This document shows, in pieces, positions 43,987-52,876 of a DNA stretch of 64,000 nt. Made by a program: the position numbers and the translations under genes. This stretch comes from an uncultured Bacteroidaceae bacterium. Lineage in GTDB: Bacteria > Bacteroidota > Bacteroidia > Bacteroidales > Bacteroidaceae. The stretch lies in contig CAJOJA010000012.1 of NCBI GenBank assembly GCA_905234735.1, positions 1-64,000 on the forward strand. The letters run 5' to 3'. Within the stretch, counting starts at the first letter, position 1. Every line of letters begins with the position of its first letter. The notes below the pieces were generated by a model. The model did not search any database and was not told the origin of the DNA. It worked only from the letters and a program-made list of their open reading frames with translations.

Positions 43987-45855
43987 TTACTTTCTCAATT
44001 TCTTCTGTTCCTCTGCCATCTTCTGCATGGCCTCCAGGCGGGCAGCAAAGCCACCCATCTTCTTGGGGTCATTAGCATGACGTGCTTTGTAGGCCTCCAG
44101 CTGCTCGCGCAACTTCTTGTCATCGGTGAAGCGTCGTAGTGCCCACATGATAAGAATAGTAGTAAGACCTGATAGGAAGTAGTAATAGGATAGGCCCGAC
44201 GAGTAGTCGTTGAACATGAAGAAGAAGGCTACAGGCATGATGACCATCATCCACTGCATCATCTTCATCTGTGCCTGTTGTTCCTGGCTCATCATGGCGT
44301 TCGTCTGTTGTTGGCGCATCGAAATCCACGTGTTTCCAATATTCGTTATCGAGAACAGTAGGCAGAAGATGCTGATGTGGTCGCCTATGAGCCACAGGTC
44401 CTTGCTCCAGCGGATAACGTCGTCGTAGGCACTGAGGTCGTCAGCCCAGAGGAAACTCTGTCCGCGCAGCTCTATGGCATTGGGGATGAAGTTGAACAGG
44501 GCAATCCAGATGGGCATCTGTATGAGCATGGGCAGACAGCCACCCATGGGCGAGACACCGTATTGTGAGTAGAGTTGCATCATCTCCTGCTGCTTCTTCA
44601 TGGCATCCTCCTGTTTGGGGTATTTGGCGTTCAGCTTGTCCATCTCGGGCTTCAGCACACGCATACGGGCAGAGGCCAGATAGCTTTTCTTCGTGGCAGG
44701 ATAGACGAGAGCCTTGACGATGAGTGTGAGCAGGAGCAGGACGATGCCCATGTTCAGGCCGAAGCCTGTGAGCCAGTCGAAGAGGTAGAGGATGAAGAAG
44801 CGGTTGATCCACTTCACGATAGGCCAGCCAAAGTAAACGAGGTTCTGCAGCTTCAGTTTCTTGTCTGAGAGTGAGAGCTTGTTGCTTGCCTTCAGGGTGT
44901 GGAAGTCGTTGGGGCCCAGATAGAACTGCAACTGTGTGGGTTGCTTGCCCGAGGGGTCGAACTGTGTCTGCATCTGTGCCGAGTAGAACTTCAGGTAGCC
45001 GCTGTTCTTCTCCAGTGGTGTGCTGGTAAGGCTGACGTTCCGGAAGTCCTGATGGGCAATGATGATGCTGGAGAAGAACTGGTCCTTGAAGTCTATCCAG
45101 TCGAGTGTCTTCTCGATGTCCTTCGTCACGTCCTTCATCTCGTTCAGTTTGTCTGTGCCCTTATCCTTTATCTTATAGGTAAGGGCAGCGTAGCGATTCT
45201 CAAACGTTCCACCCTTTTCCTGCTGCTGGGCACGATTGGTCCAGGTCAGGTCGAGTGTCTTCATGGACGGGGCGAAGAGACTCGAGAGTCCCTCGCTCTC
45301 GACAATGCAGTCGAGCATGTACGACTCGTGTGTCAAGTGGTATCGAATCCTCAGTTCTCCCTTGCCGATGGCAGCAGTCAGCGTCAGTGTGCTGTCCGTC
45401 TGCTCGACGGGTTGAAAATAAATCTCATCGCTCGATATGTTTTCGTTCTTGCCCTCCAAAGCGTAGGCCAGATGGCTGTCTTCCTTGCTCAGGAGCACTA
45501 CGTCCTGCTTCTGCTGGTTCTTGTATTCTTTCAGGGTGGCGCTTTCCACTACACCTCCCAAAGTGGATATGCCCACTGAGAGCACGCTGTTCTGCAGGAT
45601 GATAGTCTGCTGCGTACCCTGTCTGGCTGCAAAGAGTGCTGATGTGCTGTCCATGAGGACTTCTGCCTTTGCCATTTGTTCGGCTTTAGTGATTTGCTTG
45701 TCCAGTTCGGCTTGCATCTTTGCTTTCTCCACCTGTGCAATGCTGTCTTGTCGTGCCATCTCGGCCAGTTGCTCCTCGGTGGGACGACTCCACCACGAAA
45801 ATCCAATCAATACTAGTGCAATAAGTACAAACCCTGTAATCGTATTCTTATCCAT
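43987..45855 (-). CDS. yidC: Membrane protein insertase YidC
   Basis: YidC/Oxa1 insertase of 622 residues of the Gram-negative type. The first transmembrane segment (residues 5-21, TGFVLIALVLIGFSWW) is followed by a large periplasmic beta domain (about 60-350) and the conserved five-helix core (about 365-585), with PMGGCLPMLIQMPIWIALF and a charged C-terminal tail. The ATG at 45855 is chosen over an upstream one at 45897, which would sit on the -7 box. It acts in the inner membrane, alone or with SecYEG and the SRP pathway. Confidence 0.93.
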   Translation of the reverse strand: MDKNTITGFVLIALVLIGFSWWSRPTEEQLAEMARQDSIAQVEKAKMQAELDKQITKAEQMAKAEVLMDSTSALFAARQGTQQTIILQNSVLSVGISTLGGVVESATLKEYKNQQKQDVVLLSKEDSHLAYALEGKNENISSDEIYFQPVEQTDSTLTLTAAIGKGELRIRYHLTHESYMLDCIVESEGLSSLFAPSMKTLDLTWTNRAQQQEKGGTFENRYAALTYKIKDKGTDKLNEMKDVTKDIEKTLDWIDFKDQFFSSIIIAHQDFRNVSLTSTPLEKNSGYLKFYSAQMQTQFDPSGKQPTQLQFYLGPNDFHTLKASNKLSLSDKKLKLQNLVYFGWPIVKWINRFFILYLFDWLTGFGLNMGIVLLLLTLIVKALVYPATKKSYLASARMRVLKPEMDKLNAKYPKQEDAMKKQQEMMQLYSQYGVSPMGGCLPMLIQMPIWIALFNFIPNAIELRGQSFLWADDLSAYDDVIRWSKDLWLIGDHISIFCLLFSITNIGNTWISMRQQQTNAMMSQEQQAQMKMMQWMMVIMPVAFFFMFNDYSSGLSYYYFLSGLTTILIMWALRRFTDDKKLREQLEAYKARHANDPKKMGGFAARLEAMQKMAEEQKKLRK

Positions 45856-45894
45856 TCGATGTGTTGTTGTTAAGTAATATTCGTAATTAAGGCA

Positions 45895-45933
45895 CAAAGA
45901 TAAGTATTTATTTGCAAATTATTTGTATCTTTG
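45895..45933. promoter_or_regulatory. Divergent -7 boxes between yidC and the DUF3078 gene
   Basis: TATCTTTG is present on both strands, at 45902-45895 (toward yidC) and 45926-45933 (toward the DUF3078 gene), 23 bp apart, with palindromic TTTGCAAA (45911-45918) between. Neither has a -33 box at the usual 19-21 bp. Confidence 0.5.
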
Positions 45934-45944
45934 CACAAAATTAT

Positions 45945-47312
45945 ATGCGAAACATGAAGAATTATCTATTGGTAGCTATATGCTTCATATTTAGTCCTTG
46001 TAGTGCTCAAACTGTTGTAAGTGACAGTATACCAATGGCCTATGATAGTTTAAGAGTGCAGTATGGCGTGGAACTGGACAGTCTTTCGTCGCTTCGTCGG
46101 CAGAGAATGGCTGAGTTTGAGCGTAATCCGATATCTACCGTTCTGAATCCCTATTACTACCGACTGATGACTCCTGGCACGTTCTATGGCAGTTCGATGC
46201 ACCAGGTGATGGGGATGAATTGGGCAGAAGGGTCGAAAGGCTCTATGCTGCAGTCGCCTGCGCTTCTGGCTAATATGGCCACCGACTACGCATTAGCCAA
46301 TCTGTACGTCAATGCTCCGCAACTTGTAGTGCGTACGGAGGATATGGTGAAGGCAGAGCCCAAGTTGCGCGACGATATCGAGACGCCAGTAAAGGTCGTG
46401 GAGAAAAAGTTGTCCGACAATGCAGTGACCGTAGCCTTGGACACCGATGTGCCTGAGCAGATAGCTATAGTTGCCAAGAAACCTAATTTCTGGAAAATCA
46501 AAGGTAGCACCTCGCTACAGTTTACGCAGTCATACTTCTCCGATAACTGGTATCAGGGTGGCGAGAACAACTATGCCGGACTGGGAATGGTCACGCTGGA
46601 GGCCAACTACGACAATAAGCAAAAGGTGCAGTGGGACAATAAACTGGAAGTACAGTTGGGATTCCAGACGGCACAGAGCGACACGTGTCATACCTTTCGT
46701 GTCACGAACAATCTTCTGCGTCTGACCTCGAAGCTTGGCTACAAGGCTGCCAAGAACTGGTTCTATACGGCTCAGGCTATGGCGTACACACAGCTCTATC
46801 CCAACTATGAGAAGAATACGAACAAGGTGATTGCGGACTTTACCTCGCCACTATATTTGAACGTCTCTATCGGTCTCGACTACAAGTTGAAGAGAAATAA
46901 TGCCGAATTGTCTGTCTACATCTCTCCCGTTGCCTACAACCTTTGCTGGGTAGACCGTACGGCCTACGACATTCGTTCCCGTTATGGTATGGAGCAGAAT
47001 GAGGACGGAAGTTTCAAGCGTATGTATCACAAATATGGTCCCAGCGTGCTGGTAAACTCAAAGTTGCGCATCATGAAGAATGTAAGCTGGACAAGTCGCC
47101 TGTACGTCTTTGGTAACATCTTCGACAATAAGTCTGATATGTATGTCAACATTGAATGGGAAAACACCATCGACTTTACCATCAACAAATACATGTCGGC
47201 CAAGTTCTTCCTATATCCGAAGTTCGACAATAGCAGCGAAAAGTATAAGAAGAAGCACGGCTATCTGATGTTCAAGGAGTGGCTTAGCTTAGGCTTGAAT
47301 TACAACTTCTGA
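45945..47312 (+). CDS. DUF3078 outer-membrane beta-barrel protein
   Basis: The product has a signal peptide ([20 protein letters not shown]) and a C-terminal region (about 195-455) of repeating amphipathic strands ending in a terminal aromatic (LGLNYNF), as in outer-membrane barrels. It matches the DUF3078 family. Two in-frame ATGs (45945 and 45954) are possible; either gives a very short leader after the -7 box at 45926-45933. Its last 24 bases overlap the end of engB in the opposite direction. Confidence 0.8.
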   Translation: MRNMKNYLLVAICFIFSPCSAQTVVSDSIPMAYDSLRVQYGVELDSLSSLRRQRMAEFERNPISTVLNPYYYRLMTPGTFYGSSMHQVMGMNWAEGSKGSMLQSPALLANMATDYALANLYVNAPQLVVRTEDMVKAEPKLRDDIETPVKVVEKKLSDNAVTVALDTDVPEQIAIVAKKPNFWKIKGSTSLQFTQSYFSDNWYQGGENNYAGLGMVTLEANYDNKQKVQWDNKLEVQLGFQTAQSDTCHTFRVTNNLLRLTSKLGYKAAKNWFYTAQAMAYTQLYPNYEKNTNKVIADFTSPLYLNVSIGLDYKLKRNNAELSVYISPVAYNLCWVDRTAYDIRSRYGMEQNEDGSFKRMYHKYGPSVLVNSKLRIMKNVSWTSRLYVFGNIFDNKSDMYVNIEWENTIDFTINKYMSAKFFLYPKFDNSSEKYKKKHGYLMFKEWLSLGLNYNF

Positions 47313-47897
47313 GTTTATCCCTTCGATGTAGTCGAGTATTTCGTCGCGTCCCTGTCGCGTCTCGGCGCTGGTTACGAAATGGGGGGGCAGTTCTTCCCAC
47401 TGCTCCTCTAATTTTTTTAGGAAGGTGCGTACGTTGGTCATAGTCTTTGCGTGGCTCTGTTTGTCAGCCTTGGTGAAGACGATGCTGAAGGGTACGCCGT
47501 TCTCGCCCAGCCATTCGATAAATTCCAGGTCGATGCGCTGAGGCTCGTGTCGGCTGTCGATGAGCACGAACAGGTTGACCATCTGCTGGCGCAGGAGGAC
47601 GTAGGTGCGAATCATCTCCACCAGCTTCGCCTGTTCCTTCATGCTCCTCTTGGCGTATCCGTAGCCAGGCAGGTCGACGATGTACCACTGGTCGTTGATG
47701 TTGAAGTGGTTGATGAGCATTGTCTTGCCTGGCATCGACGAGGTCTTGGCCAGTCCCTTCCGTCCTGTGAGCATGTTGATGAGACTGGATTTCCCCACGT
47801 TGCTCCTGCCGATGAAGGCATACTCGGGAGCGTTAGTCTGCGGGCACATCTTAACGTTGCTGTTGCTGATAACGAATTCGGCTTTCTTGATAAGCAT
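47289..47897 (-). CDS. engB: Ribosome biogenesis GTP-binding protein EngB (YihA/YsxC)
   Basis: A small GTPase of 202 residues that aids 50S assembly. G1 is GRSNVGKS (30-37), G3 [10 protein letters not shown] (about 75) and G4 TKAD (about 142). The ATG at 47897 fits the family N-terminus ([10 protein letters not shown]); an upstream frame would start before the promoter. It has its own promoter at 47918-47949. Confidence 0.93.
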   Translation of the reverse strand: MLIKKAEFVISNSNVKMCPQTNAPEYAFIGRSNVGKSSLINMLTGRKGLAKTSSMPGKTMLINHFNINDQWYIVDLPGYGYAKRSMKEQAKLVEMIRTYVLLRQQMVNLFVLIDSRHEPQRIDLEFIEWLGENGVPFSIVFTKADKQSHAKTMTNVRTFLKKLEEQWEELPPHFVTSAETRQGRDEILDYIEGINSEVVIQA

Positions 47898-47917
47898 ATT
47901 ACATAACAGTTTGGCCA

Positions 47918-47949
47918 CAAAGGTACAAAAAAGCGGGCAATCTACCAAA
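47918..47949 (-). promoter_or_regulatory. engB promoter
   Basis: Minus strand: TTTG (47949-47946), 20 bp, TACCTTTG (47925-47918), leaving a leader of about 15 bases. Confidence 0.7.
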
Positions 47950-48108
47950 CCATTCGAAGTAATTGCGGATGTGAGTATCTATATCCATAACATTCTTGTT
48001 CATAATTACGTTATTTTCAGTTTGAGATGAATAATAATCCCGATGTAATCACAATTTGTTAGAAAAGTTTTTATATCTTTGCCCCAAAGACCTGTAACAC
48101 ACACCCCG

Positions 48109-49014
48109 ATGAGAAGAAAAAATGCAAACACCGAGGCGGTTAGGGAGCTAAATCTGACTGCAGAGAACATATCGAATCCCTTGATAGACTTTGCTGACGG
48201 GGTTGACTTCGCAGTTTCTAACCATATTGCAGACATCGTGGGGAACGATATCGTGCGTTTACAGACAAATGTGGTCATCCTATGCTCGAAGGGGGTTCTG
48301 CACGTTGGTATCAACGGAAGAGAGGTGGTTTTGCAAGCTAATGATATTCTCATCTGCCCCACAAACACATTGCTCAACAGATACAGTCAAAGTTCGGATT
48401 GTGAGTTGAAGGCTATGTGTCTTTCCGACAGACTTGTCTATAACATATTGGGCGACCGTATGGACGTGTGGATTAAGCACATTTTTATTGATAACATCTT
48501 TAAGTACTCGCTCACGGAGACAGAGTGCCGTCGTTTGGCGCTCTATAGCCAGTTGACCCGCTCTATCATTGCGGATGAGGATATTATGTATCGTTCAGAT
48601 TTGCTGCGGACCCAGCTCGAAGCCCTGATGCTGGAGCTATGTGGACGTTGGGCCATGTTGCCCGACCAGCAGATAAACAAGTCGTCCTATTCCAAGATGC
48701 TGTTCTACAAGTTCCTCAGGTCCCTGTCGTCGGCTTCTGTGAAGCGCAAGCCCGTCATGGCATATGCCAGTGAGTTGGCCGTAACGCCCAAGTATCTGTC
48801 TTTCATCTGCCATAAATACAGCGGTTGCACGGCGTTGGAGTGGATAGACAAGTTTGTGATGGAGGATGCCCGCTATTACCTGAAGACCACCAATATGTCC
48901 ATCAAGGAGATTGCCTCGCTACTTGGCTTCCCCAACAACTCCTTCTTCGGCCGATACATTGTTCGCCACGTGGGCATGTCGCCTATCAACTATCGTCGTT
49001 CCCTGAAGAAGTAA
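48109..49014 (+). CDS. AraC family transcriptional regulator
   Basis: The 301-residue product has an N-terminal cupin-like sensing region (about 15-190) and a C-terminal AraC double-HTH (about 205-298): AYASELAVTPKYLSFICHKYSG...ALEWID, then MSIKEIASLLGFPNNSFFGRYIVRHVGMSP. The ATG at 48109 is used because the earlier TTG falls inside a -7 box (TATCTTTG, 48074-48081). It lies 236 bp upstream of the kdgK operon on the same strand, so control of KDG use is possible but unproven. Confidence 0.85.
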   Translation: MRRKNANTEAVRELNLTAENISNPLIDFADGVDFAVSNHIADIVGNDIVRLQTNVVILCSKGVLHVGINGREVVLQANDILICPTNTLLNRYSQSSDCELKAMCLSDRLVYNILGDRMDVWIKHIFIDNIFKYSLTETECRRLALYSQLTRSIIADEDIMYRSDLLRTQLEALMLELCGRWAMLPDQQINKSSYSKMLFYKFLRSLSSASVKRKPVMAYASELAVTPKYLSFICHKYSGCTALEWIDKFVMEDARYYLKTTNMSIKEIASLLGFPNNSFFGRYIVRHVGMSPINYRRSLKK

Positions 49015-49046
49015 CCTACAGCCTTATCAATTCGTGCGTTCCATGC

Positions 49047-49069
49047 GTGTGTGACAGGAGGTCACGCAC
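49047..49069. promoter_or_regulatory. Inverted repeat after the AraC gene
   Basis: GTGTGTGAC and GTCACGCAC pair with one mismatch around a 5-base loop (49047-49055, 49061-49069). There is no T-run after it, so it may be a weak terminator or an RNA stem. Confidence 0.4.
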
Positions 49070-49121
49070 TACTAATGTATGGCACGAAGCAATAGTAATG
49101 ACTAACGCAACACATTAGTAG
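49069..49121. promoter_or_regulatory. Perfect inverted repeat upstream of kdgK
   Basis: CTACTAATGT (49069-49078) and ACATTAGTAG (49112-49121) are a perfect 10-bp inverted pair 33 bp apart, about 90 bp before the kdgK -7 box (TAACTTTG, 49211-49218). It may be an operator for the neighbouring AraC regulator. Confidence 0.4.
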
Positions 49122-49250
49122 GAACCTCGCTCGGACGATACTATGGCGAATTTTCTACGTCGTGCAACTATAAATCGGGTATTCATGCATCACATATAAA
49201 ATATATTTTGTAACTTTGTAGACAATTATTCAAATACTAAACTACAGAAT

Positions 49251-50273
49251 ATGGCAAAGATTGTGACACTGGGCGAGATTATGCTTCGCCTGTCTCCCCA
49301 AGGAAACGACCGTTTCATTCAGAGTGAATCCTTCCGCATCATCCCAGGTGGTGGTGAAGCTAATGTAGCCATTTCGCTGGCCAATTATGGCCACGAGGCC
49401 TACTTCGTATCGAAGTTGCCTAAGCACGAGATTGGACAGATAGCTGTGAACGCGCTGCGCCGCTATGGCGTTGATACGCGATATGTGGCCCGTGGCGGCG
49501 ACCGTGTGGGCCTGTACTATGCCGAGACTGGGGCCTCGATGCGTCCCTCGAAGGTCATCTACGACCGTGCTCACTCTTCGATAGCAGAAGCAGTGCCCGA
49601 GGACTTTGACTTCGATGCAATCATGGAGGGAGCCCAGTGGTTCCATTGGAGCGGTATTACGCCTGCCATCTCCGACAAGGCTGCCCTGCTGACCAAGCTG
49701 GCATGCGAGGCTGCTAAGCGACATGGGGTGAAAGTCAGTGTCGACCTGAACTTCCGCAAGAAGCTGTGGACCTCGGAGAAGGCAATCTCCGTCATGCGTC
49801 CCCTGATGCAGTATGTCGACGTATGTATTGGCAACGAAGAGGACGCAGAATTGTGCCTGGGCTTCAAGCCCGATGCCGATGTAGAGGGCGGGCAGACCGA
49901 TGCCAGCGGCTACGAGGGCATCTTCCGTCAGATGCGCGACGAATTCGGCTTCGAGTATGTGGTCAGCACCCTGCGCGAAAGCTACTCGGCTACGTTCAAC
50001 GGCTGGAAGGCACTCATCTTCGACGGCAAGGAGTTCTACCAGTCGAAGCGTTACGAAATCAACCCCATCATCGACCGTGTGGGTGGTGGCGACTCGTTCT
50101 CGGGTGGCCTCATTCATGGTCTGCTGACAAAGGCCACACAGGGCGAGGCACTGGAGTTTGCCGTAGCCGCCAGCGCCCTGAAGCATACCGTCAACGGCGA
50201 TTTTAATCTTGTAAGTGCAGAAGAAGTAGAAGCTCTGGCCGGTGGCAGTGCCAACGGAAGAGTGCAAAGATAA
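49251..50273 (+). CDS. kdgK: 2-dehydro-3-deoxygluconate (KDG) kinase, PfkB family
   Basis: A PfkB-type sugar kinase of 340 residues with the N-terminal [15 protein letters not shown] (33-47) and catalytic [13 protein letters not shown] (Asp about 281). It phosphorylates KDG, from hexuronates such as galacturonate and glucuronate, to KDPG. The next gene encodes the aldolase that cleaves KDPG, which supports the assignment. This would take up products of pectin degradation, matching the PL11 lyase at 31.5 kb. Confidence 0.9.
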   Translation: MAKIVTLGEIMLRLSPQGNDRFIQSESFRIIPGGGEANVAISLANYGHEAYFVSKLPKHEIGQIAVNALRRYGVDTRYVARGGDRVGLYYAETGASMRPSKVIYDRAHSSIAEAVPEDFDFDAIMEGAQWFHWSGITPAISDKAALLTKLACEAAKRHGVKVSVDLNFRKKLWTSEKAISVMRPLMQYVDVCIGNEEDAELCLGFKPDADVEGGQTDASGYEGIFRQMRDEFGFEYVVSTLRESYSATFNGWKALIFDGKEFYQSKRYEINPIIDRVGGGDSFSGGLIHGLLTKATQGEALEFAVAASALKHTVNGDFNLVSAEEVEALAGGSANGRVQR

Positions 50274-50279
50274 AGGAGG
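50272..50279 (+). promoter_or_regulatory. Perfect Shine-Dalgarno before kdgA
   Basis: AAAGGAGG lies 8 bases before the ATG and overlaps the kdgK stop. Most Bacteroidetes leaders lack such a site, so it is worth noting. Confidence 0.75.
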
Positions 50280-50287
50280 AAGGAATT

Positions 50288-50956
50288 ATGGCAAAGTTTG
50301 ATAAGATAGCAGTATTGCAGAAGATAGCCGAGGCGCCTATGGTGCCCGTGTTCTACCACAAAGATGCAGAGGTGGCCAAGAAGGTCATCAAGGCTTGTTA
50401 CGACGGAGGCGTGCGTGCCTTTGAGTTCACCAACCGCGGCGACTTCGCTCAGGAGGTGTTTGCCGAGTGCGTGAAGTTTGCAGCCAAGGAGTGCCCCGAG
50501 TTGGCACTTGGCATAGGCAGCGTAGTGGATGCCCCCACGGCAGCTATGTATTTGCAGCTGGGTGCCTGCTTCGTAGTTGGCCCGCTGTTCAATCCCGACA
50601 TTGCACCCGTCTGCAACCGTCGCCTCGTACCTTATTGCCCTGGTTGCATGACCGTGAGTGAGATCGGCAAGGCACAGGAACTGGGTTGCGACCTGACGAA
50701 GGTGTTCCCTGGCGATGTCGTTGGCCCCAACATGGTGAAGGGGCTGAAGGCTCCCATGCCTTGGTCGAAGATTATGGTCACGGGTGGTGTCTCGCCCGAC
50801 GAGGAGAACCTGACGAAGTGGTTCAAGGCCGGTGTCTTCTGCGTAGGTATGGGTTCGAAACTGTTCCCCAAGGATAAGGTCGAAGCTCAGGATTGGCAGT
50901 ACGTTACCGACAAGTGTCGCGAGTGCTTTGACATAATTGCCCGCATACGCAGATGA
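50288..50956 (+). CDS. KDPG / 4-hydroxy-2-oxoglutarate aldolase
   Basis: Class I aldolase of 222 residues of the Eda family. Schiff-base Lys138 is in KVFPGD, the catalytic Glu46 in FEFTNRG, and PYCPGCMT and GGVSPDEEN close the active site. It splits KDPG to pyruvate and glyceraldehyde-3-phosphate. It follows kdgK by 14 bp and its stop overlaps the map start (ATGA). Confidence 0.92.
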   Translation: MAKFDKIAVLQKIAEAPMVPVFYHKDAEVAKKVIKACYDGGVRAFEFTNRGDFAQEVFAECVKFAAKECPELALGIGSVVDAPTAAMYLQLGACFVVGPLFNPDIAPVCNRRLVPYCPGCMTVSEIGKAQELGCDLTKVFPGDVVGPNMVKGLKAPMPWSKIMVTGGVSPDEENLTKWFKAGVFCVGMGSKLFPKDKVEAQDWQYVTDKCRECFDIIARIRR

Positions 50957-51828
50957 CGGCGAAGAAGAAAGAACGGAAGCCTTGGGTCGTGCCTCTTGGT
51001 CAGCCGCTGACCGAAATGGACCGTCGCATACTGGAAGCCCAGGAACATGGGAAAATCGTTCCCTATCGGGAGTTGATAAAGACCCCTGAACAGATTGAAG
51101 GCATCCGACGCGCTGGTGTCCTGAACACTGCCGTATTGGATACTGTGGCCGACAAAATCCGTCCAGGCATGACCACGCTGGAGATAGACCGCATCGTCTA
51201 CGACTACACCACGCAGCATGGGGGCATACCTGCCCCGCTGAACTACGAGGGCTTCCCCAATTCGTGCTGCACCAGCATAAACGATGTCGTGTGTCACGGC
51301 ATCCCCTCGAAAGATGAATTTCTGGAAGAGGGCGATATCTTGAACGTTGATGTCACCACCATCCTTGACGGCTACTATGCCGATGCCAGCCGTATGTTCG
51401 TCATCGGAGGCCAAACGGAACCCAGTTGGCAGCGCCTGGTAGATGTTGCGTGGGAATGTTTGAAAATTGGCGAACAGGTGTGCTCGAAACCCTACGTCTA
51501 TGTAGGCGACATAGGAAATGCCATCCAAAAATATGCACACAAGAACCACATGTCTGTAGTACGCGACCTTTGTGGTCATGGTGTGGGTCTTCAGTTCCAT
51601 GAGGAGCCAGACGTCGAACATTATGGTCATCGTGGCACAGGCATGCTATTGGTGCCAGGGATGACGTTCACCATCGAACCGATGATAAATCTTGGACACT
51701 ATCAGGTATGCCTGGATGCAGACGATCCTACAGGGTGGACAGTTGTTACCGAAGACTATGAACCTTCTGCCCAGTGGGAGCATACGTATGTGATGACGGA
51801 GAACGGAGTAGAGGTATTGACGCATTAA
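50953..51828 (+). CDS. map: Type I methionyl aminopeptidase
   Basis: Map of 291 residues removes the first methionine of new proteins. Metal ligands are visible in [17 protein letters not shown] (two Asp), [13 protein letters not shown] (His) and TIEPMINLG (Glu), with a final Glu near the C-terminus. The N-terminal 40 residues are an extension beyond the usual short type I form ([15 protein letters not shown]). It is coupled to kdgA by a four-base ATGA overlap, an odd link of housekeeping and sugar genes. Confidence 0.93.
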   Translation: MTAKKKERKPWVVPLGQPLTEMDRRILEAQEHGKIVPYRELIKTPEQIEGIRRAGVLNTAVLDTVADKIRPGMTTLEIDRIVYDYTTQHGGIPAPLNYEGFPNSCCTSINDVVCHGIPSKDEFLEEGDILNVDVTTILDGYYADASRMFVIGGQTEPSWQRLVDVAWECLKIGEQVCSKPYVYVGDIGNAIQKYAHKNHMSVVRDLCGHGVGLQFHEEPDVEHYGHRGTGMLLVPGMTFTIEPMINLGHYQVCLDADDPTGWTVVTEDYEPSAQWEHTYVMTENGVEVLTH

Positions 51829-51829
51829 T

Positions 51830-52876
51830 ATGGAAAGTAAGATTGTACTTGGCATCGAAAGCTCGTGCGACGATACCAGTGCGGCCGTCATCCGTGATGG
51901 AGTATTGCTGTCGAACGTTACGGCCAGTCAGGTAGTGCATGAGGAATACGGCGGTGTTGTGCCCGAGCTGGCCAGTCGTGCCCACCAACAGAACATCGTA
52001 CCCGTTGTGGACGCCGCTCTGAAGAGGGCCGGGGTGGGGCGCGAGGAACTATCAGCCATAGCCTTCACTCGTGGCCCAGGATTAATGGGTAGCCTGCTCG
52101 TTGGCGTATCGTTTGCAAAGGGATTGGCTGCTGCTTTGGGTATCCCTATGATAGAGGTGAATCATCTGCAGGGACATGTATTGGCACACTTTATAAAAGA
52201 GAAAACCTCTTCCCAGCCTTCTCTTAAGGAGAATGAGAAGTCTCCTACTTTTCCTTTCCTCTGTCTGCTTGTCAGTGGAGGTAATTCGCAGATTGTCAAG
52301 GTGAATGCTTACAACGATATGCAAATAATCGGGCAGACCATCGACGATGCTGCAGGTGAGGCTATCGACAAGGCAGCCAAGGTGATGGGGCTTGGCTACC
52401 CAGGTGGACCCATCATTGACCGATTAGCCCGAAAGGGCAACCCCTTGGCCTTTCAGTTCTCCAAACCGCATATCCCTGGCTACGACTATTCCTTCTCTGG
52501 ATTGAAGACCTCCTTTCTCTATAACTTGCGCGACTGGATGCGTGACGATCCCAACTTCATTGAAAATCACAAGGAAGACTTGGCAGCTTCGTTTGAGAAA
52601 GCCGTTGTGGATACCCTCATGGATAAGCTTCGCTTGGCAGCTCGCGACCTCAAGATTCGGAAGGTAGCAGTAGCCGGTGGCGTTAGTGCCAACACGGGGC
52701 TGCGTCAGGCCTTTCACGACTATGCACAACGTTACCACTGGCAAATCTTCATTCCCCCCTTTGGCTACACAACGGACAATGCCGCCATGATAGCCCAGGT
52801 CGGTTGGTTCAAGCTGCAGGATGGCGACTTTTGTCCGATGGAAGCACCTGCCTACAGCCGCGTAGGTATGGGTTAG
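51830..52876 (+). CDS. tsaD: tRNA N6-adenosine threonylcarbamoyltransferase TsaD
   Basis: TsaD (Gcp/Kae1) of 348 residues makes t6A37 in ANN-reading tRNAs with TsaB and TsaE. Seen are LGIESSCDDTSAA, the metal-binding HxxxH (His112, His116 in NHLQGH) and GGVSANTGLR near 280. One base separates its ATG from the map stop. Its last 4 bases overlap the S41 protease gene from the other strand. Confidence 0.95.
   Translation: MESKIVLGIESSCDDTSAAVIRDGVLLSNVTASQVVHEEYGGVVPELASRAHQQNIVPVVDAALKRAGVGREELSAIAFTRGPGLMGSLLVGVSFAKGLAAALGIPMIEVNHLQGHVLAHFIKEKTSSQPSLKENEKSPTFPFLCLLVSGGNSQIVKVNAYNDMQIIGQTIDDAAGEAIDKAAKVMGLGYPGGPIIDRLARKGNPLAFQFSKPHIPGYDYSFSGLKTSFLYNLRDWMRDDPNFIENHKEDLAASFEKAVVDTLMDKLRLAARDLKIRKVAVAGGVSANTGLRQAFHDYAQRYHWQIFIPPFGYTTDNAAMIAQVGWFKLQDGDFCPMEAPAYSRVGMG

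Noticed and set aside
43956..43988. Short direct repeats TTGAAAG between yidC and the DUF1846 gene
   Set aside because: Low-complexity A/T/G words common in Bacteroidales gaps; no symmetry or promoter box is formed.
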